Shown: positions 6,371 through 13,336 of the stretch, one piece after another
Numbering within the stretch: the first letter of the stretch is position 1
How the letters are laid out: the number at the start of each line of letters is the position of its first letter
Assembly: GCA_002402005.2 (NCBI GenBank)
Contig: NVUS02000360.1
Span: forward strand, 1 to 15,774
Source of the DNA: OCS116 cluster bacterium
Lineage (GTDB): Bacteria; Pseudomonadota; Alphaproteobacteria; Rhizobiales; OSC116
DNA: 15,774 nt
Direction of reading: 5' to 3'
The notes under the pieces: model-generated
Seen by the model: only the letters and a program-made list of their open reading frames with translations
Told to the model about the DNA's origin: nothing
The model's database searches: none
Program-made: the position numbers and the translations under genes

Positions 6371-6394
6371 AGGGCGGCAGATATTTGCCGCCCT
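6371..6394 (+). terminator. intercistronic hairpin after the binding-protein gene
   Basis: AGGGCGGCA and TGCCGCCCT form a perfect, GC-rich 9-bp stem with a 6-base loop, followed by TTGTTT. It is the most stable-looking structure in this AT-rich operon and lies between the binding-protein stop and the ATPase start. Binding-protein operons commonly use such a hairpin to stop part of the transcripts or shield the upstream message from exonucleases, giving excess binding protein over membrane parts. Confidence 0.8.
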
Positions 6395-6417
6395 TTGTTT
6401 AAATGGAATGATTAGAG

Positions 6418-7926
6418 ATGCAAAAGCCAATTCTTGAGCTTATAAAAATTACAAAGATTTTTGGGCAAACCAAAGCTTTATCAAACATGTCATTAGCGCT
6501 TTACCCGGGTGAAGTTCACGCCATTGTGGGCGAAAATGGCGCTGGTAAATCGACAATGATAAAAATTATGACGGGTATTTACCAGCCTACTGAGGGGCAA
6601 ATACGTGTCGATGGAAATGTGAGAACCATTTCGAATTCACAAATTGCACGCGAGGCGGGCGTTGCCGCTATATATCAAGAACCTATGGTGTTCCCCGATT
6701 TAAATGTGGCTGAGAATATTTTTATTTCGGCCACAAATGATGGCGCATGGCTAAACCCCAAACGCCAAAGGCAAAAAGCCAATGCGCTTATCGAACATAT
6801 TGGTATGGCGTTAGATGTTGACCAAATTGCCAGTGGCTTAACATTGGCCGAACAACAGGCGGTTGAAATAGCGCGGGCGCTCAGTCAAGATGTGCGGGTT
6901 CTCATAATGGATGAGCCAACTGCATCGCTGTCGGAGCATGAAGCCACGCAGCTTCGCCAAATTGCTATCAACCTTGCCAAAGAAGGTGTTGCCGTGGTCT
7001 ATATTTCTCATAGATTGGAAGAAATTTTTGAAATCGCTGATCGAGTGACGGTTATACGCGATGGTGAACATATTTCTACAAAATTGATAAAAGACGTGAC
7101 ATCAAACAGCATGATTTCCGAAATGGTTGGACGCGAAGTCGATAATTTTTTCGCCAAAGCCCCAACCACTAAAACTGATGAAATATTGCTAAAGGTAAGT
7201 AATTTAAGCCTTGATGGCGTTTTTGAAGACATTAATTTTGATTTACATAAGGGTGAAATTCTATGTTTTTCGGGCCTAATTGGCGCGCGAAGGACAGATG
7301 TGGCGTTGTCGCTATTTGGCGTCGCTTCGCATAGCTCTGGAAGCGTTATCTATAATGGCCAAGAGGTTAAGTTTGGTAGTCCACGCGAAGCGATGGACGC
7401 AAAAATAGCTTATGTGAGTGAAGACCGGAGGAAGTTTGGGTTGGCAATGCCGATGTCAATTCAGTCAAATATGAGTCTGGCGACATTAAAGAATTTTCTC
7501 AACAGGTTTGGTTTGTTGAAGGTTGATGAAGAACGTAAAATGGCGACGAATTTCAAACAGAAACTAAATATAAAAACTGAAAATGTTGAGCTTGAGGTGG
7601 GAATGTTATCTGGCGGTAATCAGCAAAAGGTTATGTTGGCCAAGTGGTTGAACATGAAACCTAATTTATTGATATTTGATGAACCGACGCGCGGTGTGGA
7701 TGTTGGCGCCAAAGTTGAAGTGCATAATTTGATCCGAGAATTTGCTGCTGCGGGCGGTGCGGTTTTGGTGATCTCATCTGACTTGCCTGAAGTGTTGTCG
7801 CTTGGCGATCGTATATTGGTTATGCGTGAAGGGAAACAAATGGGCATTTTGTCAAATGAAGACTCAAACCAAGAAAAAATAATGGCGCTCGCAACGGGAC
7901 AGAATATTCAGAAGGAAGCATCATAA
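6418..7926 (+). CDS. rhaT: sugar ABC transporter ATP-binding protein (double ATPase)
   Basis: The 502 residues form two fused ABC ATPase domains, the arrangement of ribose/rhamnose-type importers (RbsA, RhaT of rhizobia). Domain 1 has Walker A GENGAGKST (38-46), Q-loop Q87, a signature-like LTLAEQQ (141-147), Walker B VLIMDEP (161-167) and the switch His in YISHRL (H198). Domain 2 has a degenerate Walker A (GLIGARRTD, 286-294, no Lys), a good signature LSGGNQQ (397-403) and Walker B LLIFDEP (417-423). The loss of the second Walker A lysine is normal for this family. It probably works as a homodimer on the cytoplasmic side, powering the two permeases encoded next. The stop and the next start share a base (TAATG), so translation is coupled. 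The symbol follows the rhizobial rhaSTPQ order, by homology. Confidence 0.92.
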   Translation: MQKPILELIKITKIFGQTKALSNMSLALYPGEVHAIVGENGAGKSTMIKIMTGIYQPTEGQIRVDGNVRTISNSQIAREAGVAAIYQEPMVFPDLNVAENIFISATNDGAWLNPKRQRQKANALIEHIGMALDVDQIASGLTLAEQQAVEIARALSQDVRVLIMDEPTASLSEHEATQLRQIAINLAKEGVAVVYISHRLEEIFEIADRVTVIRDGEHISTKLIKDVTSNSMISEMVGREVDNFFAKAPTTKTDEILLKVSNLSLDGVFEDINFDLHKGEILCFSGLIGARRTDVALSLFGVASHSSGSVIYNGQEVKFGSPREAMDAKIAYVSEDRRKFGLAMPMSIQSNMSLATLKNFLNRFGLLKVDEERKMATNFKQKLNIKTENVELEVGMLSGGNQQKVMLAKWLNMKPNLLIFDEPTRGVDVGAKVEVHNLIREFAAAGGAVLVISSDLPEVLSLGDRILVMREGKQMGILSNEDSNQEKIMALATGQNIQKEAS

Positions 7927-8942
7927 TGGTGGCATTGTTGACAAAAATAAACCCGCAACTTTTGCGTATTTTGGCACTATTATTGGTTTTTCTGACGGTA
8001 TTGTTGTTTTTCTCGCTGGTGGTTCCGAATTATCTGAATGGCCGTTTGTTTAACCGCATTTCAAGTAGTGTGGCCATTATGGCATTGATTGCAACGGGGC
8101 AAACTTTGGTCATCATCACCCGTAATATTGACCTTTCAATTGGTTCTATTGTTGGGTTTGTGGCTTTTGCAACCGGTAGTATTGTTACCAATAATCCCGA
8201 TTTAGGCCCTGTTGCTTTGGTGACTTACGCCATGTTATTGGGTGCTGGTTTTGGTGCTATTAATGGTGTTATTGTGGCTTATTTGAAAGTTCCTTCCATC
8301 ATTGTTACTTTGGCCACCATGGCTTTGTTCCGCTCTGTGTTGGTCGAATATTCTAACGCAAAATCCATCACCACGTCTAATTTGCCCGATTGGTTGATTA
8401 GTTTTCCAAATACAGTGTTATGGCATTTTGGCAATATGCAATTTCGAGCCGCCTTTGTGGTGGCCATCGTCATTGTTATTGTGGTGCATATTTGCTTAAG
8501 CCGGTTGCGTGTGGCACGTAAATTATATGTGGTGGGTTCAAACCCCGAGGCGGCAGAAATGGTCGGCATAAATTCGAAGTTAGTGGTGTTTGTGGCGTTT
8601 ATTTTAGCTGGTTCTTTGGCGGGGTTGGCAGGGTTTTTATTCTTGGCGCGCTTTGGTACCATTACAGTTGTGGCGGGACTGGGGCTAGAGTTGAAATCAG
8701 TTGCGGCTTCAGTGGTTGGTGGGGTGAATATTTTTGGCGGCTCGGGCACAGTGATTGGCGCGTTAATTGGCGCCATGCTGGTCGATTTAATTGATATGAG
8801 TTTGGTACGTTGGCAATTTGTAAGTGAGTTTTGGCGCGAAGCGGTGTTAGGTATATTGATTTTACTATCGGTGACCGCAGATGCCGTGTTGATGCGTAAA
8901 TTAACCGCCATAAGGCAAAAGAGAAAAGGAGTGAGCGAATGA
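7926..8942 (+). CDS. rhaP: sugar ABC transporter permease 1 (RhaP-like)
   Basis: This 338-residue integral membrane protein belongs to the branched-chain/ribose-type permease family (BPD_transp_2). It has many hydrophobic segments; the first is near residues 14-35. The family motif NIDLSIGSIVG comes early and the cytoplasmic coupling region VGSNPEAAEMVGINS late, followed by GGVNIFGGSGTVIGALIGA. It would form the translocation channel together with the next protein and dock on the double ATPase. It overlaps the upstream stop by one base (TAATG) and the next gene by four (ATGA). The assignment to the rhamnose-type importer comes from gene order and the binding protein; family-level function is secure and the substrate is not. 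Confidence 0.9.
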   Translation: MVALLTKINPQLLRILALLLVFLTVLLFFSLVVPNYLNGRLFNRISSSVAIMALIATGQTLVIITRNIDLSIGSIVGFVAFATGSIVTNNPDLGPVALVTYAMLLGAGFGAINGVIVAYLKVPSIIVTLATMALFRSVLVEYSNAKSITTSNLPDWLISFPNTVLWHFGNMQFRAAFVVAIVIVIVVHICLSRLRVARKLYVVGSNPEAAEMVGINSKLVVFVAFILAGSLAGLAGFLFLARFGTITVVAGLGLELKSVAASVVGGVNIFGGSGTVIGALIGAMLVDLIDMSLVRWQFVSEFWREAVLGILILLSVTADAVLMRKLTAIRQKRKGVSE

Positions 8943-9904
8943 ATATTTTAAAACAACTAAAAAGCTGGGAAGGCATATTATTGGCCGCGCTCATTGTCAT
9001 TATTGTGGTGAATTCCATTCTGACACCGCAATTTTTAACGCTTTCAAACCAAATAAATTTATTTTCACTTTCAATTGAAAAAATAATCGTAGCTCTTATT
9101 ATGACATTCATCATCATCAATGCCGAAATTGACCTTTCGGTGGGTTCGATGATGGGGCTTTCGGCCTGTGTATTTGGCTGGATGTTTTTAAATGGCGTGC
9201 CTGTGTGGTTGGCTTGTTTGCTGGCGATTGGCGTTGGCGGGCTTGGTGGTGCGTTGAACGGCTATTTTATTTCAAAGCTCGGTTTGCCCTCATTGGTGGT
9301 CACGTTGGCAACATTAATAGGTTTTCGGGGGCTGGCACGGGTTTTTGTTGAAGACCGTGGCATCACTGATTTTCCAGAATGGTTTGACAATTTGGGGCAG
9401 CAAGGCTTCATTGGCTCGATACCTTTTGCGATGATTTTTTTTGTTATCTTATTTATATTCTTATACGTAATTTTGCAAAAAAGTGGGTTCGGTCGCAAGA
9501 CTTATATCATCGGCACAAATCGCGATGTTGCCGATTTTACTGGCATTGATACCGGGCGTCACAAATTATTGCTATTCATTGGCTCGGGTATGATTGCCGC
9601 TTGTGCGGGTTTGTTATATGCGGCACGTTTGGGCGCAGTGAGGGGCGATGCCGCGCTTGGTTTTGAGCTTGATATCATCACCATTGTTTTGCTTGGTGGG
9701 GTGAGTATTTTTGGTGGCACTGGTAATTTGATTGGCACATTGCTTGCTATATTAATTGTGCTAAACTTACGCAATGGCATGGCACTAATGAACATTACAG
9801 GGCATATACAAACGGGTGTCATTGGCATATTGCTGATCATTTCAGTCATAGCGCCCAACATCAATATTTCTAAATTCTTTGGCAAACGGCAGAAAACATC
9901 TTAA
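8939..9904 (+). CDS. rhaQ: sugar ABC transporter permease 2 (RhaQ-like)
   Basis: This is the second permease, 321 residues, of the same BPD_transp_2 family as its neighbour. It carries EIDLSVGSMMG near residue 63, a coupling segment around IGTNRDVADFTGIDT, and GGVSIFGGTGNLIGTLLA towards the C-terminus. Two different permeases next to a fused double ATPase are typical of RhaSTPQ and LsrACDB importers, where they form a heterodimeric channel. It is translationally coupled to permease 1 by a 4-base overlap. The regulator gene follows after 12 bases with an AGGA ribosome site (TTAAAAGGATAATATC). The substrate is inferred from context only. Confidence 0.9.
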   Translation: MNILKQLKSWEGILLAALIVIIVVNSILTPQFLTLSNQINLFSLSIEKIIVALIMTFIIINAEIDLSVGSMMGLSACVFGWMFLNGVPVWLACLLAIGVGGLGGALNGYFISKLGLPSLVVTLATLIGFRGLARVFVEDRGITDFPEWFDNLGQQGFIGSIPFAMIFFVILFIFLYVILQKSGFGRKTYIIGTNRDVADFTGIDTGRHKLLLFIGSGMIAACAGLLYAARLGAVRGDAALGFELDIITIVLLGGVSIFGGTGNLIGTLLAILIVLNLRNGMALMNITGHIQTGVIGILLIISVIAPNINISKFFGKRQKTS

Positions 9905-9916
9905 AAGGATAATATC

Positions 9917-10648
9917 ATGTCAGAAAAAACTTCAATTTTTCAGATGGAACCACCCATTGAGCGCCAGTCAGTAGCTGAAATGGTGGCAACTCGAATATTA
10001 GAAATGGTATCATCTCAGGCTTTGAAGGCTGGTGATCAATTGCCACCTGAACGTGAACTGGCTGAAATGTTTAGCGTTTCACGCCCATCAGTTCGTGAGG
10101 CAATACGCGGTCTTTCCATTCTTGGCGTGGTCAAATCGCGTCAAGGGGGCGGGGCTTTTATTAGCAAATTGGATGGTGATGCCCTTTTGGGGCCGATTCG
10201 GTTTTTTCTTTCGCTCGAAAAAATGAACATTCGCGAATTATACGATGCGCGGGCTTTGATTGAAAGCGACGTTGCCCGCCGCGCTGCCGAGAATATTGAC
10301 ATTGGCCAATTAGAATTGCTTGAGAGCATTTTAGAACAACAGAAAAACACTTTAAATGATGCAAAAGCCTTTCGTTTGCTTGATTATAAATTCCATGAAA
10401 TTATTTGGGTTGGTTCTAAAAATGTCTATTTAAAACGCATTGGCGAAAGCTTAAATTCGCTTGGTTTGGAAATAAGAAAGCGCGCCTCAGAAAATTCGAA
10501 AGTTTTGGAGCAAAGCTTAAAAGACCATCAAAACTTGTTGGATGCGTTGAAAGCCCGTGATGCCGAAAAGGCGGCGCGAGCGGCCGAAAAACATATGCAT
10601 AATGTTTATCAATCTACATTGGCGCAAGAAGCCGAAGGGAATGAATAA
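9917..10648 (+). CDS. FCD-domain GntR-family regulator (FadR/PdhR subgroup), probable repressor of the operon
   Basis: In this 243-residue protein the winged helix-turn-helix covers about residues 16-82. It contains AGDQLPPERELAEMFSVS, the recognition helix SRPSVREAIRGL (55-66) and the wing SRQGGGAFI. The C-terminal FCD ligand domain (about 100-235) keeps the likely metal/carboxylate ligands D156 and H160 (LLDYKFH), H204 (KDHQNLL) and H226 (EKHMHN). Such FCD domains usually sense a small acid, often an intermediate of the pathway they control, so a sugar acid or keto-acid effector is expected here. The recognition-helix type fits the PdhR-like palindrome at 1466-1482, the most likely target. 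The gene lies inside the operon, so it should be autoregulated. The stop overlaps the next start by one base (TAATG). Confidence 0.93.
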   Translation: MSEKTSIFQMEPPIERQSVAEMVATRILEMVSSQALKAGDQLPPERELAEMFSVSRPSVREAIRGLSILGVVKSRQGGGAFISKLDGDALLGPIRFFLSLEKMNIRELYDARALIESDVARRAAENIDIGQLELLESILEQQKNTLNDAKAFRLLDYKFHEIIWVGSKNVYLKRIGESLNSLGLEIRKRASENSKVLEQSLKDHQNLLDALKARDAEKAARAAEKHMHNVYQSTLAQEAEGNE

Positions 10649-11700
10649 TGGGGGCAAGGTTAGCCATTGTTGGCGTTGGCTGGTGGGCCACATTTAACCA
10701 CATTCCGACCATTGAAGCGATTGAACATGCCGATATTGTCGCCATTTGTGATTTGGATTCAGAAAAACTAAAAATTGTTGGCGCAGAATTTGGTATTTCT
10801 GCCCAATATACCGACATTACCGAAATGTTATCGAAAGAAAAGCTCGATGGTGTGCTCATCTCCACTCCACACATCTATCATACCGAAGCCGCTATATTGG
10901 CTTTAGAGGCAGGCTGTCATGTGTTGGTCGAAAAACCAATGGCTACCACAGCAAAGGACGGCACGGCAATTTATGAGGCCTCGAAATTCGCCAATAAACA
11001 AGTGTTGATTCCAACCGCTATGAATTTTGAAGACCATACCAAACAAGCCGTAGATTGGGTTGCCGCCAATGACATTGGCGATATACGCCATGTGGTCTGC
11101 CAAATGGGCTCAGCTCTGGCCGATTTGTTTAATGGCGAACCTATGTTGGAAACAGAAGATCATTTATTCCGCCCCCCCGCATCAACATGGGCTGACCCAC
11201 AAAAATGTGGTGGATATGGCTGGGGGCAGATGTCACATTCATTGGCATGGTTGTTTTACGTAACAGACTTAACGCTTGAGAGCGTTTATTGTATGGACGG
11301 GAAATCGAGCACTGGCGTTGATTTATATGATGCGGCTGTGGCGCGGGCTAGCAATGGTGCAACGGTAGTCTTATCGGGTTCATCGACCGTACCCAAACAC
11401 CGCGGCTTGCACTTGGAGGTGCGCCTATACGGCACCAAGGGTATGATTGTATTTGACACTGAACGTGCGCGGCTAGAAATGCACTTGCATGATGGAAATT
11501 ATGAAATCGTGACTCTTTCGCAAGATGACGTTGCTTATGATGGTGCTTTACCTGTCCAAGCTTTTGCCGCACTTTGTAAAGGCGAGGCCGTGGTAAATGC
11601 CTCTAACGCCGAATGTGGCGCAAAAACTGTAGAAACATTGGACGCACTTTATCTTTCGGCTAAAAAAGGTGAACTTGTAAACATAGGAGCGGCAAGATGA
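10648..11700 (+). CDS. Gfo/Idh/MocA-family oxidoreductase
   Basis: This 350-residue NAD(P)-dependent sugar oxidoreductase has a Rossmann start AIVGVGWWATFNHIP (G9-x-G11, with two Trp after it), D35 in ICDLD, ISTPHIYH, and the family EKP motif at 95-97 (VLVEKPM). The C-terminal substrate domain carries GGYGWGQMSHSLAWL (188-202). H197 occupies the usual catalytic His position, but the common GGxxxDxGxH acidic residue is missing. Such enzymes oxidise a sugar or inositol hydroxyl, often at C1 or C3. Here it could be the missing aldose 1-dehydrogenase, or it could make a 3-keto sugar for the TIM-barrel protein encoded next with a 4-base overlap. The start shares a base with the regulator stop. Family assignment is firm and the reaction is open. 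Confidence 0.9.
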   Translation: MGARLAIVGVGWWATFNHIPTIEAIEHADIVAICDLDSEKLKIVGAEFGISAQYTDITEMLSKEKLDGVLISTPHIYHTEAAILALEAGCHVLVEKPMATTAKDGTAIYEASKFANKQVLIPTAMNFEDHTKQAVDWVAANDIGDIRHVVCQMGSALADLFNGEPMLETEDHLFRPPASTWADPQKCGGYGWGQMSHSLAWLFYVTDLTLESVYCMDGKSSTGVDLYDAAVARASNGATVVLSGSSTVPKHRGLHLEVRLYGTKGMIVFDTERARLEMHLHDGNYEIVTLSQDDVAYDGALPVQAFAALCKGEAVVNASNAECGAKTVETLDALYLSAKKGELVNIGAAR

Positions 11701-12506
11701 AATTATCTCTAACATCTTGGTCACTACCGTCTTGCAACTTAAATGAAGTGGCGGCAATATCTAGGGCGCTTAGCATTCATGCCATTGATGTCGGTTTGTT
11801 TTATCGGTCGGCACTGGACAAACAACAAATACTTAATGACCCAACGAGCGCTGCTAAATATTTGTCTATGTTGGATATTGACATTCCAAACTATTATCAT
11901 TTGTTCGGTGATGATTTGGCATCTAGAAACTTATCTTCATTGGATAGCTTTAATGACAATATGGTTGATTTGGAAAAAGTTCTAACCTTTGCCGATGCTG
12001 CAAATGTTGGTTCGGTATTTATATTGCCGGGCGTGATAAATCAAAATCAATCGCGTGAAGACGCGATGAATGTTTCTATCAACTCACTAAAACAGATGGT
12101 TGCGTTGGCAGATGGTTATAAAACTACATTATGTATAGAACCACACGTACATTCATATGCCGAAAGCCCAAAAATTGTGCAGCAATTGGTCGAAGAAACA
12201 GGCATAAAATTGGTTTTGGATTATGCGCATTTTGTCTGTTTGGGCTACCGACAAGAAGAAATTGACCCCTTGGCAAAACACGCAGCACATATACATTTGC
12301 GGCAAGCCAAAATGGGTGAATTGCAGACGAAGTTTGAATTGGGTACAATTAATTTTCCAGCGCTTTTTGGGCAATTGCGAGATGTTGGATATACGGGCAC
12401 AATGGCAATTGAACCTGTTCACCAGACCTATATGAATACGTTATACGAAGATGTTATCACTGAAATAATTGCGCTTAGAGATTGTTATAACGAGTGGAAG
12501 GGGTAA
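11697..12506 (+). CDS. xylose isomerase-like TIM-barrel protein (sugar isomerase/epimerase)
   Basis: This 269-residue protein belongs to the AP-endonuclease-2/xylose-isomerase-like TIM-barrel family. Candidate metal ligands are E148 (LCIEPH), D175 (VLDYAHF), H200 or H198 (AAHIHLRQAK) and E239 (MAIEPVH), the usual Glu-Asp-His-Glu pattern at barrel strand ends. The start MKLSLTSWSLP is typical. It overlaps the Gfo/Idh gene by 4 bases, a pairing found in inositol and keto-sugar metabolism, where the oxidoreductase makes a keto sugar and the barrel protein isomerises, dehydrates or cleaves it. It could act on a glycoside, as some C-glycoside-cleaving and 3-keto-sugar enzymes of this fold do, or be a plain epimerase. 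No specific substrate can be read from the sequence. The mutarotase gene follows after 5 bases. Confidence 0.88.
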   Translation: MKLSLTSWSLPSCNLNEVAAISRALSIHAIDVGLFYRSALDKQQILNDPTSAAKYLSMLDIDIPNYYHLFGDDLASRNLSSLDSFNDNMVDLEKVLTFADAANVGSVFILPGVINQNQSREDAMNVSINSLKQMVALADGYKTTLCIEPHVHSYAESPKIVQQLVEETGIKLVLDYAHFVCLGYRQEEIDPLAKHAAHIHLRQAKMGELQTKFELGTINFPALFGQLRDVGYTGTMAIEPVHQTYMNTLYEDVITEIIALRDCYNEWKG

Positions 12507-12511
12507 ATATA

Positions 12512-12826
12512 ATGACTGCTTATGCATGGGTTTTAGAGGTAAGAACTGGATATGAAGATGAGTATAAAAAACGCCATGATGAAATATGGCCTGAAATGCT
12601 GGAGACATTGAAAACCGCAGGTATTCATAATTATAATATATTCAGGCACGGTTTAACTCTGTTTGGTTTTTTTGAAACCGAAGATTTAGAAGCTGCAAAG
12701 AGCCATCTCGCAAAATGCCCAACAAATGAGAAATGGGGAAAGTGGATGGATCCGATCATGAAAATTGACATAGACCCAACAACATCTTTTCCTTACCTTT
12801 TACCGCTTCAATTTCATATGGAATAA
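12512..12826 (+). CDS. rhaM: L-rhamnose mutarotase
   Basis: The product interconverts alpha and beta anomers of L-rhamnose (or a close 6-deoxy sugar) in the cytoplasm, speeding supply of the form used by the next enzyme. The ATG at 12512 is preferred over one at 12494 because GGAAGGGG lies 8 bases before it. The resulting protein is 104 residues, the same length as Escherichia coli RhaM. Y18 and H22 (EYKKRHDEIWPEM) then coincide with the known catalytic Tyr18 and His22. W75 and W78 (KWGKWMDPIM) match the conserved Trp region. It is a dimeric ferredoxin-like fold in known members (DUF718/RhaM). Rhizobial rha clusters also carry this gene (rhaU) with rhaSTPQ. It is the last gene of the operon and gives the strongest clue to the sugar class imported. 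Confidence 0.92.
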   Translation: MTAYAWVLEVRTGYEDEYKKRHDEIWPEMLETLKTAGIHNYNIFRHGLTLFGFFETEDLEAAKSHLAKCPTNEKWGKWMDPIMKIDIDPTTSFPYLLPLQFHME

Positions 12827-12852
12827 TTGGTTGAGCGATGCGAGAGCCAATT
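12825..12852 (+). terminator. possible operon-end terminator hairpin
   Basis: AATTGGTT and AGCCAATT (8 pairs including one G-U) enclose a 12-base loop and are followed by GTTTTA, directly after the mutarotase stop. It is a modest stem, but it is the only one near the end of the operon. The half-sites resemble the GntR operator, yet the 12-base spacing is wrong for one. Confidence 0.4.
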
Positions 12853-13200
12853 GTTTTACCGCTGAAATTAGCTTTCTATGTGCGGTCTTATAATAAATGT
12901 TTGCTTGTGCGATTTGGTTTTAATTATATTGAAGTGTCTCATGGATGCGATCGAAAAATTCAACCAAGAATAATTGAGTAATGTATTATACTAGCTGGTG
13001 ATTCAATTTAAAAATGATCTGTAATTTTTTTGATTTTAATAGCATTTAGCTGACATTTGGTGTGGCTCATAAAAACAATCGAATAGTGAAAAAGATGATG
13101 GAAGAATGGAAAACCGACCCGATTGAAATTAGAAGCTATCCAGTTTGTCGTAAAAGATAAACCTCAGGGTATTTCTGGCTTTGTAAGGCTATCTTTTTAA
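12827..13200. other. AT-rich non-coding stretch between the operon and the right repeat
   Basis: No gene was found apart from the hairpin at its left end. The DNA is strongly AT-rich and holds a possible -10-like TATTAT/TATACT near 12983-12991. A 24-residue open frame with a GTG start at 13086-13160 has no ribosome site and no recognised relative. No tRNA, integrase remnant or clear insertion-sequence end was seen. It is the right edge of the segment enclosed by the direct repeats. Confidence 0.6.
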
Positions 13201-13336
13201 CCATATTTTGCCTTCTACTTGTAGAATGTGTGCCATCCTTGATGTGTTAAATGATTATTCAACTAATCTCTGCTCAACAGTTTGGCCATCTACAAGAGCT
13301 GAGCTTGGGTATAATATCACTTTGTCATCAAGCTTT
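13201..13336. repeat. right copy of the direct repeat that brackets the catabolic genes
   Basis: Same-orientation partner of 382-533. It contains the 3' end of the intact HlyD-type gene and the intergenic hairpin region. The hairpin equivalent (13202-13230) can pair as CATATTTTG with TAGAATGTG using three G-U wobbles in plus-sense RNA. An alternative compact stem TTCTAC/GTAGAA (13213-13226) also exists. The distance between copies is about 12.8 kb, enclosing the SDR gene and the whole operon. Confidence 0.85.

Noticed and set aside
8279..8911. Long open frame on the minus strand (210 residues) opposite permease 1
   Set aside because: It is rich in Asn, Thr, Ile and Lys with no family motif, and it mirrors a well-supported membrane protein gene; it is a shadow frame.
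12494..12511. Upstream in-frame start for the mutarotase
   Set aside because: It would overlap the upstream gene; using 12512 gives 104 residues and aligns Tyr18 and His22 with the E. coli enzyme.
12825..12852. A second GntR operator made of AATTGG and CCAATT after the mutarotase gene
   Set aside because: The half-sites are too far apart for the 17-bp palindrome; a terminator hairpin explains it better.
13086..13160. Small open frame of 24 residues in the AT-rich gap
   Set aside because: It has a GTG start, no ribosome site, no recognised relative and no link to neighbours.
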